In this document: piece by piece, positions 12,255 through 20,551 of the stretch
Layout: the number at the start of each line of letters is the position of its first letter
Position numbering within the stretch: position 1 is the first letter of the stretch
DNA from: an uncultured Saprospiraceae bacterium
GTDB taxonomy: Bacteria; Bacteroidota; Bacteroidia; Chitinophagales; Saprospiraceae
Assembly (NCBI GenBank): GCA_937959275.1
Contig: CALGLU010000067.1
Coordinates: forward strand, 1-59,378
Reading direction: 5' to 3'
Length of the DNA: 59,378 nt
Translations under genes and position numbers: made by a program
The notes under the pieces: generated by a model
Told to the model about the DNA's origin: nothing
Databases searched by the model: none
What the model saw: only the letters and a program-made list of their open reading frames with translations

Positions 12255-13196
12255 ATGTTTCCAAAAAATACGAGTCAAACGACTAATACAGTCTTAATGC
12301 TTAGGCCATCTAATTTCGGCTTTAACGCAGAGACAGCAGTAAATAATGCATTCCAATCTGATGACGAATCTTTATCGAAAGAAGAAATTCAAAAGCAAGC
12401 TTTGATCGAATTTGACAATATGGTTGAAAAACTAGGTCACTATGACATCGAAGTGATGGTTGTCGAGGATACGAAAACGCCGATTAAAACGGATGCTATA
12501 TTTCCAAATAACTGGTTGACATCCCATGAAGGTGGTTATGTTGTTACTTATCCATTGTTTTCTCCGATTAGGCGACAAGAACGGCGTGAAGAAATTATAG
12601 ATGAAATGGCGCAGTCATTTGTCGTTTCCAAGCGATATTCATTTGATTATTATGAAGAAAAGAATCAATTTTTAGAAGGCACAGGTAGTATGATCTTAGA
12701 TCGCGAGCAGAATAAGATCTATGCATGCTTAAGCGAACGAACAAATATCAAGGTGTTGGAGAAGTTTGCCGTGTTGAGTAATTACTCTAAAATGATCTTT
12801 CATGCCACAGATCCAGAGGGATTGCCAATCTATCATACGAATGTAATCATGACCTTAGGGACAGAGTTTGCAGTCATCTGCCTTGAATGTGTAAGAGACT
12901 TAGATGAAAAAAAGGCACTTATTAAGTCACTTGAAGCTGATAATAAGGAGATTATTGATATTACTTTTGAACAAGTACGGGCATTTGCAGGGAATATGTT
13001 AGAGTTAAAAAAGCCAGATGGATCGAGTCTTGTTGTCATGTCTGAGCAAGCCTTCCAATCACTTGAGCCAGAACAAATAAATCAAATCAAATCGAAGGGA
13101 GATTTTATGTATACAGCGATACCAACAATTGAAAAATATGGTGGAGGAAGTGTGCGCTGTATGATCGCAGAAGTCTTCTTGGAGAAAAAATCTTAA
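12255..13196 (+). CDS. ctlX: Citrulline utilization hydrolase CtlX (amidinotransferase/ADI fold)
   Basis: 313 aa. The N-terminal V-L-M-L-R-P-S-N-F-G-F-N, the central I-F-P-N-N-W-L-T-S-H, the block F-L-E-G-T-G-S-M-I-L-D, the His in I-Y-H-T-N-V-I-M and the C-terminal Cys in G-G-G-S-V-R-C-M-I-A-E are the expected features of a guanidino-group modifying enzyme (pentein fold, catalytic Cys/His/Glu). CtlX members hydrolyse citrulline to ornithine, CO2 and ammonia. It is 9 bp behind the transporter gene. RocD, which deaminates ornithine, lies at the far end of this window, so both steps of a citrulline to glutamate-semialdehyde route are present. The family is confident; the substrate is inferred. 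Confidence 0.88.
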   Translation: MFPKNTSQTTNTVLMLRPSNFGFNAETAVNNAFQSDDESLSKEEIQKQALIEFDNMVEKLGHYDIEVMVVEDTKTPIKTDAIFPNNWLTSHEGGYVVTYPLFSPIRRQERREEIIDEMAQSFVVSKRYSFDYYEEKNQFLEGTGSMILDREQNKIYACLSERTNIKVLEKFAVLSNYSKMIFHATDPEGLPIYHTNVIMTLGTEFAVICLECVRDLDEKKALIKSLEADNKEIIDITFEQVRAFAGNMLELKKPDGSSLVVMSEQAFQSLEPEQINQIKSKGDFMYTAIPTIEKYGGGSVRCMIAEVFLEKKS

Positions 13197-13390
13197 TTAA
13201 ATTATTTCAACACTACGTTTATATGACAATTTGACTACAAAGGCTTGATTATAGGGCTATTTTACATTACTTTTGAGAAGATATGTTTAACTGTTGAAAA
13301 ATAATTTTTGTTAATTCAAAAATTTAACATTTCAGAGTAGACGTTTTCACTTTTTCGTTCGTCTCAATATATATAAAGCTAAATAATCCT

Positions 13391-13507
13391 ATGAACAAAT
13401 TGATGGAGTTGATTAACTCATTCATAAGTATCTTCAAGAAAAATCAAACGCCTGAACAAGCAGTGTTTGGTAGTGATGAAGAATACGATGGTTGGTTGGG
13501 CATATAG
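13391..13507 (+). CDS. Possible 38-residue small protein
   Basis: A short ATG-to-TAG frame in the 964-bp gap after ctlX. The N-terminal half (M-N-K-L-M-E-L-I-N-S-F-I-S-I-F-K-K) could form an amphipathic helix; the C-terminal half is acidic and ends D-G-W-L-G-I. An AT-rich stretch with a TATATATA motif lies just upstream. No family is recognised and no Shine-Dalgarno is evident, though Bacteroidota genes often lack one. It may equally be chance. Confidence 0.3.
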   Translation: MNKLMELINSFISIFKKNQTPEQAVFGSDEEYDGWLGI

Positions 13508-13624
13508 CCCGTCCTCCCATGGATGAATACAACACTTTCGCAAGTCTGTCCCTCCCTTTGCATATAGCGTCTCGCGTTTGACAACATACTTTTGCCAAAA
13601 ATCTTCACTATTATTTCTTATTGA

Positions 13625-13959
13625 CTAGTGCTCTGTCAAGATATAACAGACTCGTGCTTTTGGTGTATTTTGCACATGTACGTCGTTACAGAACCGGGCC
13701 TTGATAGTTAGTGCCTCAAGAACTAAATATACAGCCATATTAAATTGTTCTTTTCTGCCTGCTCTGCGTTACAGAACCGGCCTTGATAGCTAAGGCTATC
13801 AAAGCGAACCTGTGCCTTGAGAAGACGAAAAATAACTGCTTTCATACAGCCATTTATTTAGTGCTTGAGACACTAGGCTATCAGACCGAACCTGCGCCTA
13901 GCTCATGCACAAACTACACTCAAATTCAACAAGTTAATATATACTTGTCAGAGCACTAG
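13625..13959. mobile_element. MITE-like element with terminal inverted repeats
   Basis: The ends are inverted copies: CTAGTGCTCTGTCAAG at 13625 and its mirror CTTGTCAGAGCACTAG ending at 13959 (15 of 16 match), with AT-rich continuation on both sides. The 335-bp interior has no coding frame worth calling but contains internal repeats: GTTACAGAACCGG at about 13685 and 13769, ATACAGCCAT at about 13730 and 13845, and GGCTATCA-GCGAACCTG variants at about 13794 and 13877. It also contains a perfect hairpin, TTGATAGC-TAAG-GCTATCAA (13783-13802). CTAG at each outer end may be a 4-bp target duplication. No transposase is encoded, so it would need one in trans. The rest of the 13197-14160 gap shows only the small ORF above. 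Confidence 0.6.
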
Positions 13960-14160
13960 AGCTAGATAATGTCTAATCTTTATTTCCGACAGTAATCTTT
14001 ATAATACTGCTCTCACCTTAGCTTTTTAGGTGTTAGTTATGATTAAAAGGACTTTAATTCTTAAACTACCCTTAAATGTCTCTTTCAATTTGATGTTAAG
14101 TAATGCATTTCCCTATATTGTGATTGAGCTATTTTTTACTTAAACCATTAAAATATATTC

Positions 14161-14970
14161 ATGTCAAGATTAAATATTGGAAAGCTTAAACTTGTTTTTT
14201 GCTTTTGTCTAAGTCTTATATTATTCTCAAACGTACAAGGACAAGATGCCGAAAAGACAGCAGCTGGACTTTATAACGAAGGACTTGCTTTACTGAAAGC
14301 TAAAAATTATGGAGAAGGCCTGGTTGCTTTAGAAGCAGCACTAGTCAAAGCTGAGGCTGATGGAGATGAAAAGGTGATCGGTCTTGCTAAAAAGAACGGA
14401 GCCATGGCTGCGTATAATGAGGGCAATGCTAAAAGAAGTGCAAAGGCATATGATGAAGCAGCAGCTTTATATCAAAAAGGAATTGCTTTGAATCCGACTT
14501 ATCCATCGAATTATATCGGGGCAGCAAGAGTACTGGATGCAAAAGGCGATAAAGAAGGAGCTATGAATGCATTTTTAGATGCTGCAGATAAAGCAAAAGC
14601 TGACGATAATGCTAAGAAAGCGGATGAAGCACTTAAGAGAGGAAAGTCAGTATTAACAGACCTTTACAACTCGAAGTCTTATGATAAAGTCATAGCACTA
14701 GGGAAAACGTATTTGGCAAAGGCCCAAAATCCAGATGTGAATTATTATGTAGGAAAGAGCTTGATGGCTACGGATGCACATAGTGATGCAGTGAGCTATT
14801 TTGATGCTTCGCTTGCCGCTAATCCATCTAAAAAGGACAGAGTGATCTATGCAAAAGCACAAAGCCTAGAAAAAATAGGCAAAAAGGCAGATGCTGTTGC
14901 AGCTTATAAAATGATTACTGATGAGAAGTATAAAGCGAATGCAGCTCACAAAATCTCATCACTACAATAA
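14161..14970 (+). CDS. Secreted/periplasmic TPR-repeat protein
   Basis: 269 aa. A signal peptide with hydrophobic core (L-V-F-C-F-C-L-S-L-I-L-F-S-N-V-Q-G-Q) is followed by tetratricopeptide repeats over most of the mature chain, for example A-A-G-L-Y-N-E-G-L-A-L-L-K-A-K-N-Y, A-A-A-L-Y-Q-K-G-I-A-L-N-P-T-Y and Y-F-D-A-S-L-A-A-N-P-S. Ala and Lys are very abundant. TPR proteins scaffold protein-protein interactions; the partner is unknown. The gene is monocistronic: a strong terminator follows 24 bp after the stop and a sigma-factor gene starts beyond it. Confidence 0.85.
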   Translation: MSRLNIGKLKLVFCFCLSLILFSNVQGQDAEKTAAGLYNEGLALLKAKNYGEGLVALEAALVKAEADGDEKVIGLAKKNGAMAAYNEGNAKRSAKAYDEAAALYQKGIALNPTYPSNYIGAARVLDAKGDKEGAMNAFLDAADKAKADDNAKKADEALKRGKSVLTDLYNSKSYDKVIALGKTYLAKAQNPDVNYYVGKSLMATDAHSDAVSYFDASLAANPSKKDRVIYAKAQSLEKIGKKADAVAAYKMITDEKYKANAAHKISSLQ

Positions 14971-14993
14971 ATGACTGACTCTTTAGTCAATGA

Positions 14994-15029
14994 AAAGCTG
15001 AATGATTTGTAAAATCATTCAGCTTTTTT
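14994..15029 (+). terminator. Rho-independent terminator after the TPR gene
   Basis: A perfect 15-bp stem (AAAGCTGAATGATTT at 14994-15008, its complement at 15012-15026) with a 3-nt loop and a run of T immediately after. Confidence 0.9.
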
Positions 15030-15136
15030 ATTGCCGAAAAATCTCTGCTCACATTCCATTGATCGCTTGTATCCGGAGAAATTGTCCGTATTAAGTTCCT
15101 TTATGCCTAATATTTTTAATAGATTAAGGTGTGATT

Positions 15137-15634
15137 ATGAATGTATGCGAGAAGCAAGTTTTTAAGCAGGTTTTCGATAACTGGAACAAGCCACTCCAGC
15201 GCTACTTACTGGTGCGTGGTATCACAGATCCATCAGATATCGTGCAGGATTGTTTTGTCAGGTTGTGGAATAATTGCGCCAAAGTCAATTACGAGCAAGT
15301 TGGGCCATTTCTCTATAAAATAGCAAAGAATTTATCCATTGATCAGTTTAGAAAAAAGCAAGTCAGGCTTAAGTATAAGAATCAAATACAAGAGCCTGTC
15401 GATAAACAAGACGGCCAATTTCAGTTAGAAGAAGGAGAATTTAAAGAGAGATTGGAAGCAGCGATTGAAAGCATGCCTGAGTTATCAAAGGAAGTTTTTG
15501 TAATGCATAGATTTGATAGCCTTAGTTATAAAGACATTGCTAAGGTATTGGGAATCAGCGTAAAAGCAGTAGAAAAACGAATGCATAAGGGATTGAGTCA
15601 TCTGTATAGACAAAAAATATTAAAAAAGAGGTAG
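15137..15634 (+). CDS. ECF sigma-70 factor of the FecI-like type
   Basis: 165 aa from ATG 15137; a GTG two codons earlier (15131) is an alternative start. Region 2 is seen in L-Q-R-Y-L-L-V-R-G with D-I-V-Q-D-C-F-V-R-L-W and F-L-Y-K-I-A-K-N-L-S-I-D; region 4 in M-P-E-L-S-K-E-V-F-V-M-H-R-F-D-S-L-S-Y-K-D-I-A followed by the helix V-K-A-V-E-K-R-M-H-K-G-L. This is the pattern of Bacteroidota extracytoplasmic-function sigma factors that pair with a FecR anti-sigma protein and a TonB receptor. Both partners follow directly, so the gene heads a cell-surface signalling cassette. The inducing ligand cannot be read from the sequence. Confidence 0.95.
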   Translation: MNVCEKQVFKQVFDNWNKPLQRYLLVRGITDPSDIVQDCFVRLWNNCAKVNYEQVGPFLYKIAKNLSIDQFRKKQVRLKYKNQIQEPVDKQDGQFQLEEGEFKERLEAAIESMPELSKEVFVMHRFDSLSYKDIAKVLGISVKAVEKRMHKGLSHLYRQKILKKR

Positions 15635-15671
15635 GGTAAACTCTAACTGGAGCGTTTACCAAGTGTAAGCT

Positions 15672-16604
15672 ATGGAAAGTCCGAAAGACATATTACTTGC
15701 GAAATGGTTAAATAAAACCATCTCAACTGAAGAACTAGACATTCTCCAACAAGACTATGAGCTTGAAGAGCTCGACCGTGTCCTTCGGGAACAACAAAAA
15801 TTTGATTTAACTATTGGTGATTCTTCAGTGATTTGGCAACAGATAAATAGTCAGCTGGATGAGTTTGATGTGGTCAGTACGATTGAACCAAAACCAACTA
15901 AGGCAAACTATTGGATTAGAATTTTGATTGTTGGAGCAGGACTCTTTATGTTGGGCTTCGCGCTGAACCAATGGTTTGGTAGCAAAGGCAAGGTCATTAC
16001 ATCACCTAAAGCCCAAACAGTCAAACAAGTCATCGCAGATAATACTGAGTTCATATTATCGCCAGGTTCTTCAATTGATTTTGATGAGTCTAATTGGTCC
16101 TTATCCCGAGATATTCAATTAGTAGGACATGCATATTTTGACGTCTCTACAGGTCCCAAATTTACGGTGAAGACACAAGCTGGAAGCATTGCAGTATTAG
16201 GGACTCAGTTTGAAGTATGGGAGAAGGACGGCTCGATGAAAGTCAATTGCCTCGAAGGTAGAGTAGAAGTCAAGAACCTAACGGGTCAGACAGAAATCAT
16301 CACTAAACATGAATCAGTCTATATAAATGATGGCATATTGAATGCTAAAAGTGCTCATACACTACAAAAAGCAGAATTCCTGACATCTAGATATAATTAT
16401 GAGAAGATTAGTATCGTATCTTTAGCCGAAGAGCTAGAAAGATACTATAATGTTAAGGTGACGCTCGACCAGATTGATTCTCATATCAATTTTTCAGGTG
16501 TTTTAATTCTTGATGATATAGACAAAGCCAGCTCTTATATAGCTGAAACCTTGAATTTGAAGTATGAAAGAATGTCTTCCGGCATTAAATTCTTTAATGA
16601 TTAG
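15672..16604 (+). CDS. FecR-type transmembrane anti-sigma factor
   Basis: 310 aa. Cytoplasmic N-terminal region of about 75 residues, one transmembrane helix (I-R-I-L-I-V-G-A-G-L-F-M-L-G-F-A-L, about 77-95), then the periplasmic FecR domain (S-P-G-S-S-I-D-F-D at about 133, G-H-A-Y-F-D-V-S at about 154, V-L-G-T-Q-F-E-V-W at about 178, C-L-E-G-R-V-E-V at about 195), and a C-terminal DUF4974-like part (Y-N-Y-E-K-I-S-I-V-S-L-A-E-E-L-E-R-Y-Y-N-V-K). It holds the neighbouring sigma factor inactive until the receptor signals. It begins 37 bp after the sigma gene and its end overlaps the start of the receptor gene by 8 bp. Confidence 0.94.
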   Translation: MESPKDILLAKWLNKTISTEELDILQQDYELEELDRVLREQQKFDLTIGDSSVIWQQINSQLDEFDVVSTIEPKPTKANYWIRILIVGAGLFMLGFALNQWFGSKGKVITSPKAQTVKQVIADNTEFILSPGSSIDFDESNWSLSRDIQLVGHAYFDVSTGPKFTVKTQAGSIAVLGTQFEVWEKDGSMKVNCLEGRVEVKNLTGQTEIITKHESVYINDGILNAKSAHTLQKAEFLTSRYNYEKISIVSLAEELERYYNVKVTLDQIDSHINFSGVLILDDIDKASSYIAETLNLKYERMSSGIKFFND

Positions 16605-19233
16605 CAAGCTGTTGCTCAGTGGAGCTTTAATCCTATGTATTTCATTTTCTTCTAAAGCACAAGATATCTCTTTGAGTTTTGCTAATATGAATGCCCATGA
16701 GGTCATTGAATTGCTTGAAGAAGAATTGGATTTGGATTTTAATTACAACTATGATCTATTTGATCAATCGCACATCCCCTCTTTTTCTGTTTCTGGATCT
16801 GAAACACAAATATTAAATGCTTGTTTTACTCAATTAGGCAAGGACTATGGCTTACTAGAAAAAGGCTTGTATGTGATAAAAGAATTCCCCTTAGATAAAG
16901 AAAAGATTGTCCCACAACGGCACTACAAACTCAAGTTGATTGATGAGATTAAGACAGATCTTGCATACAGCATGATTATATTGGATGGATTGGATAAACA
17001 TTATGAGGCAGATATTGATGGGGTTGTTTCGTTTGAAGGCTATTATAGCGACGATCAGGAGCTCACGATAAGCTATTTAGGTTATACCTCAAAGACAATT
17101 AGCTTGGGAGAATTAGATGAAGGCAAACTGAGTATTGTTGTCCTAAAAGAACAAGAGCATATGCTCGATGAGATTGTGATTCGAGATTCCTATCTCATCT
17201 TTGGTGATGAAGAATTTGCAGGAGATATTGTCACAGACGAAGTCAACGTTGGAGGAGTCTTAGATAACGATGTATTGCAACGGAGTCAAACGATAGCGGG
17301 CGTGTATAATACATCAGAGTCTTTTTCAGATATGCAAATAAGGGGTGGTCTCGCAGGTCAGACGGAGCTAAAGTGGAATCATATTCAGTTGTATCAGTCA
17401 AGCCTTTTTATGGGAAATGTGGCAAGTATGAATCCATTCATGACTGATGTGATTCGAGTCAATAAAAATGGAGGGTCAGCAGATGATCCTGGTAATTCTG
17501 CAGGGTCAATCCACATGCAGAGTGATCACTATGGACCATCAGGTACTCAGATCGAGTTGTACACAGATCTATTGTATTCTAATGCAGCGGTGACGCATCA
17601 GTTGTTTGACAATAAGGTCAGAATGAAGGTAGCATATCGACATTCCAATACACATCTTTTCGAGTCAGATTATTACAATAAGCTTTATGAGAATGTGTTT
17701 CAATTTGGACCAATCGAATCTGATCGATATTGGACTCAAAAATACAGAGATGAAAATCCAGATGATCTAGAGATTCAAAATGAGATACAGTATCAACCAA
17801 AGTTGAGATTTGGTGATTTTAGTGCTTCTGTTTTGATCAAGCCATCAAATAGGTTGATGATCGATTTGAATTATATCAATGTATTCAACGATTTTACCTA
17901 TGAACAAATAGATACTTATGAAGGCCTTGACTCCTATGCCATGTCATTTAAAAATGATGGTCTAAGTAGTAAGGTGAATTATCAAATAGCACCTTTCTGG
18001 AAGACAGAACTTGTGTATTCTAATTCAAGTTATCAGCGTAATTATGACTTTTTTACAGATAAAATAGAAAGGGAAGGTGACGATTTTAGGGTTCAAAAAA
18101 ACGTCATTCGTGAGAGTAATTTTGATGTGAGCCAAATATTTAGGCACCAAGAACATGAATGGAAAATAGGAGTTAGTTATGAGCAGTGGGACGTCACGTA
18201 TTTAGATTCTAGTCAATATAATACTGAAATATTTGTTGATGATGATATCAGTCGGCTAGCCAATGAACGAAGTGTTTACCTAGACTATACAGTGACATTA
18301 GCTGGTATTTTGAAATTTAGAAATGGAACACGGTGGTCAGATTATAGTTTGACACACGACAATCGAATATTTCTAGAGCCAAGAATCCATGTGTCATTAT
18401 TGCCGATTAAGAACTTGACAATTCATGCACACTATGGCAAGTATCATAAAAACCTCAACAGACATTTTGAGTATGCCAATCTAGAAGTGGAGACAGACTT
18501 CTGGTATTTATCAGATGAGGGCCAAACAGATAAAGATTACTGGCTGTGGATCGTAGATGAGACCCAGTATAGTGTTGGGATGAGATATGTCCAGCCCCAT
18601 TTTTCAATCGAACTTGATGCCTATAAAAAGCGAGTCAATAATATTTGGTCACAGTCTTTTGATTTAGAAAACGATGTGAATCCTTGGGTATATCTCAATT
18701 CTAATGTTACTGGTCTGGAATTAAGTTTGAAGTATAACTACAAATGGTTAAGTTTTACAAATACATATGAATTGATGTCAGACAATTTGGTATTTGAAGA
18801 TAATTCTGAGCAATTTATAAATCCATATGTCCAGCCATTCAGATCATTTGCTAATCTTGATATCAATATGCAGCCTGTCAGATTTTCATTGAGTTGGCAC
18901 TATGCTAAAGGCAGGTATTATTCAGAGCCAACAGAAATACAAAACTTTTTTAATGAGGATGGGGAGCGTAAAGTCAATTTAGAATATACAGCGACATTAA
19001 ATAGTCAGTTGCCAGATTACCATCGCATGGACGTGAGTTGTTACTATCAATTTTTGCAAAATGAAAAAGTGAATGCGACTCTAGGTTTAAGTATTCAAAA
19101 TGTGTACGATCGACAGAATGTCTTGTCAGCCACCTATGGTATTGATTGGAAATTAGATCCAATAGAAGCGGCACGATTTGATCGGAAGGGAAGGCCGTTT
19201 TCGCCGAATCTATCCTTGCATGTGGTGTTTTGA
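16597..19233 (+). CDS. TonB-dependent receptor with N-terminal STN signalling domain
   Basis: 878 aa from ATG 16597, which overlaps the fecR stop and gives a proper signal peptide (M-I-S-K-L-L-L-S-G-A-L-I-L-C); an ATG 33 bp upstream is less suitable. After the signal peptide an STN-like domain (residues about 25-100, D-I-S-L-S-F-A-N-M-N-A-H-E-V-I-E-L-L) is followed by a carboxypeptidase-like beta-sandwich, a plug (V-Y-N-T-S-E-S-F-S-D-M-Q-I-R-G-G) and a 22-strand-type barrel ending L-S-L-H-V-V-F. STN plus FecR plus ECF sigma is the trans-envelope signalling arrangement of Fec-like systems. It is shorter than SusC proteins, has no SusD partner, and the substrate is unknown. Confidence 0.93.
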   Translation: MISKLLLSGALILCISFSSKAQDISLSFANMNAHEVIELLEEELDLDFNYNYDLFDQSHIPSFSVSGSETQILNACFTQLGKDYGLLEKGLYVIKEFPLDKEKIVPQRHYKLKLIDEIKTDLAYSMIILDGLDKHYEADIDGVVSFEGYYSDDQELTISYLGYTSKTISLGELDEGKLSIVVLKEQEHMLDEIVIRDSYLIFGDEEFAGDIVTDEVNVGGVLDNDVLQRSQTIAGVYNTSESFSDMQIRGGLAGQTELKWNHIQLYQSSLFMGNVASMNPFMTDVIRVNKNGGSADDPGNSAGSIHMQSDHYGPSGTQIELYTDLLYSNAAVTHQLFDNKVRMKVAYRHSNTHLFESDYYNKLYENVFQFGPIESDRYWTQKYRDENPDDLEIQNEIQYQPKLRFGDFSASVLIKPSNRLMIDLNYINVFNDFTYEQIDTYEGLDSYAMSFKNDGLSSKVNYQIAPFWKTELVYSNSSYQRNYDFFTDKIEREGDDFRVQKNVIRESNFDVSQIFRHQEHEWKIGVSYEQWDVTYLDSSQYNTEIFVDDDISRLANERSVYLDYTVTLAGILKFRNGTRWSDYSLTHDNRIFLEPRIHVSLLPIKNLTIHAHYGKYHKNLNRHFEYANLEVETDFWYLSDEGQTDKDYWLWIVDETQYSVGMRYVQPHFSIELDAYKKRVNNIWSQSFDLENDVNPWVYLNSNVTGLELSLKYNYKWLSFTNTYELMSDNLVFEDNSEQFINPYVQPFRSFANLDINMQPVRFSLSWHYAKGRYYSEPTEIQNFFNEDGERKVNLEYTATLNSQLPDYHRMDVSCYYQFLQNEKVNATLGLSIQNVYDRQNVLSATYGIDWKLDPIEAARFDRKGRPFSPNLSLHVVF

Positions 19234-19240
19234 GGGGAGA

Positions 19241-19360
19241 GATGAGTGAATGAGTGAATTAGTGAATGAGTAAATGAGTAAATGAATAAATGAGTAAATG
19301 AATAAATGAATAAATGAATAAATGAGTGAATGAATAAATGAGTAAATGAAAAAATGGATA
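19241..19360. repeat. Low-complexity 4-bp-period repeat (ATGA/GTGA/ATAA)
   Basis: About 120 bp of tandem tetranucleotides, ATGA with GTGA, GTAA and ATAA variants, starting 8 bp after the receptor stop codon. Tracts like this are prone to slippage. Confidence 0.85.
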
Positions 19361-19545
19361 AATGTTGAGCGTAGCGAAATCCCGGACCGTAACGAAGTGA
19401 AGCGTCGGGAAGTGAATGTTGAGCGCAGTGAAATCCCGTGTCGTAACGAAGTGAAGCGTCGGGAAGTAAATGTTGAGTAGAGCGAAAACCGAGGCCGTAG
19501 TTAAGTAACGTGAAGCTTCTGGAAATAAATGTCGAGCGCAGCGAA
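19361..19545. repeat. Three-and-a-bit copies of a 54-59-bp tandem repeat
   Basis: Units begin at 19361, 19415, 19469 and 19528 (last one partial). Each starts AATGTTGAGC-x-x-AGCGAAA and contains complementary blocks TCCCG and CGGGA that can form a hairpin around ACGAAGTGAAGC. The first two units are close to identical; the third is diverged. The tract lies in the leader region of the KDGal kinase gene. Confidence 0.85.
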
Positions 19546-19579
19546 ATTCAGTACCTTACCATATCGAAATAATGTATTG

Positions 19580-20551
19580 ATGGAAATCCCTAACTTTTTT
19601 TTTAGTTGTGATTGGGGGACAAGTAATTTTAGATTGAGACTTGTTAGAACAGAATCACTTGAAATTGTCCAGGAGCATACAACAGATCGAGGGGTCAAGG
19701 CAATCTATAACGACTTTGTTTCGCAACAGGGCATCAATCAAACAGATTTTTTCTGCCAATATCTCAAGGAGCAAGTTGCTTATTTTCCAAACCAAAATCA
19801 GGGAGACTTAATGGTGCTTTCAGGCATGGCTTCGTCGAGCATCGGCTTAAAAGAATTAGCGTATTCAGAAATGCCCTTAGCAGTAGATGGGAGTTCGTTG
19901 ACCTGGGAATATCTAGAGCAAGGAGAGTTGACGATCGTTTTAGTATCAGGTGCTAAGACTGCTGAAAATGTGATGAGAGGTGAAGAGGTAGAGGCTGTTG
20001 GACTACATGCATTGATGCCACAAGACAAAGGTGGTCTATTACTATTGCCAGGTACACATAGCAAACATTTGACATTTCGAGACGGCATGTACAGGGATTT
20101 TAAAACCTATATGACAGGGGAGCTTTTCAGTATGCTATCTGCGCACAGCATTTTGTCAAATTCAATGAGGCGATCACCGTTTTCAAAAGATAGGCATGAA
20201 GCATTTGTCAAAGGTTTGGAAATAGGGAAGAGTGGCGCGATGACGAGTCAGCTATTTACGATACGAGTCAATCAATTATTTGCACATCAAAACGAAGAAG
20301 ATAATTACTATCTTTTAAGTGGAATGCTCATTGGGGATGAACTATCCTATCTCACAGGCTTAGGAGAACCAATCTATCTTTCTGCAAGTCAAGCTTTGGT
20401 GCCGATGTATCGTTTGGCTCTTGATACTGTTTTAGCTAGTCCTAACCAGATAACTATTTTTTCAAACGATGAGCAGGAAAAATCATTATTGTTAGGTCAC
20501 TTGCAAGTATTGAAACACATTGATATACTAAAAAAGGAAAAGAATGCATAA
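19580..20551 (+). CDS. dgoK: 2-dehydro-3-deoxygalactonokinase
   Basis: 323 aa from ATG 19580; an ATG at 19529 in the same frame would add 17 residues encoded by the last repeat unit, which is unlikely. The DgoK family is recognised from the N-terminal F-S-C-D-W-G-T-S-N-F-R, the block M-V-L-S-G-M-A-S-S-S-I-G, the nucleotide-binding L-L-L-P-G-T-H-S-K-H, and F-K-T-Y-M-T-G-E-L-F. It phosphorylates 2-keto-3-deoxy-galactonate in De Ley-Doudoroff-type galactose/galactonate breakdown. The aldolase (DgoA) is not in the window. Its 3' end overlaps the next gene by 8 bp, so it leads a three-gene plus-strand operon. Confidence 0.9.
   Translation: MEIPNFFFSCDWGTSNFRLRLVRTESLEIVQEHTTDRGVKAIYNDFVSQQGINQTDFFCQYLKEQVAYFPNQNQGDLMVLSGMASSSIGLKELAYSEMPLAVDGSSLTWEYLEQGELTIVLVSGAKTAENVMRGEEVEAVGLHALMPQDKGGLLLLPGTHSKHLTFRDGMYRDFKTYMTGELFSMLSAHSILSNSMRRSPFSKDRHEAFVKGLEIGKSGAMTSQLFTIRVNQLFAHQNEEDNYYLLSGMLIGDELSYLTGLGEPIYLSASQALVPMYRLALDTVLASPNQITIFSNDEQEKSLLLGHLQVLKHIDILKKEKNA

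Noticed and set aside
19241-19545. CRISPR array
   Set aside because: Units are contiguous with no unique spacers, and no cas genes are present; these are ordinary tandem repeats. The 13-bp repeats at 36593 were rejected for the same reason.
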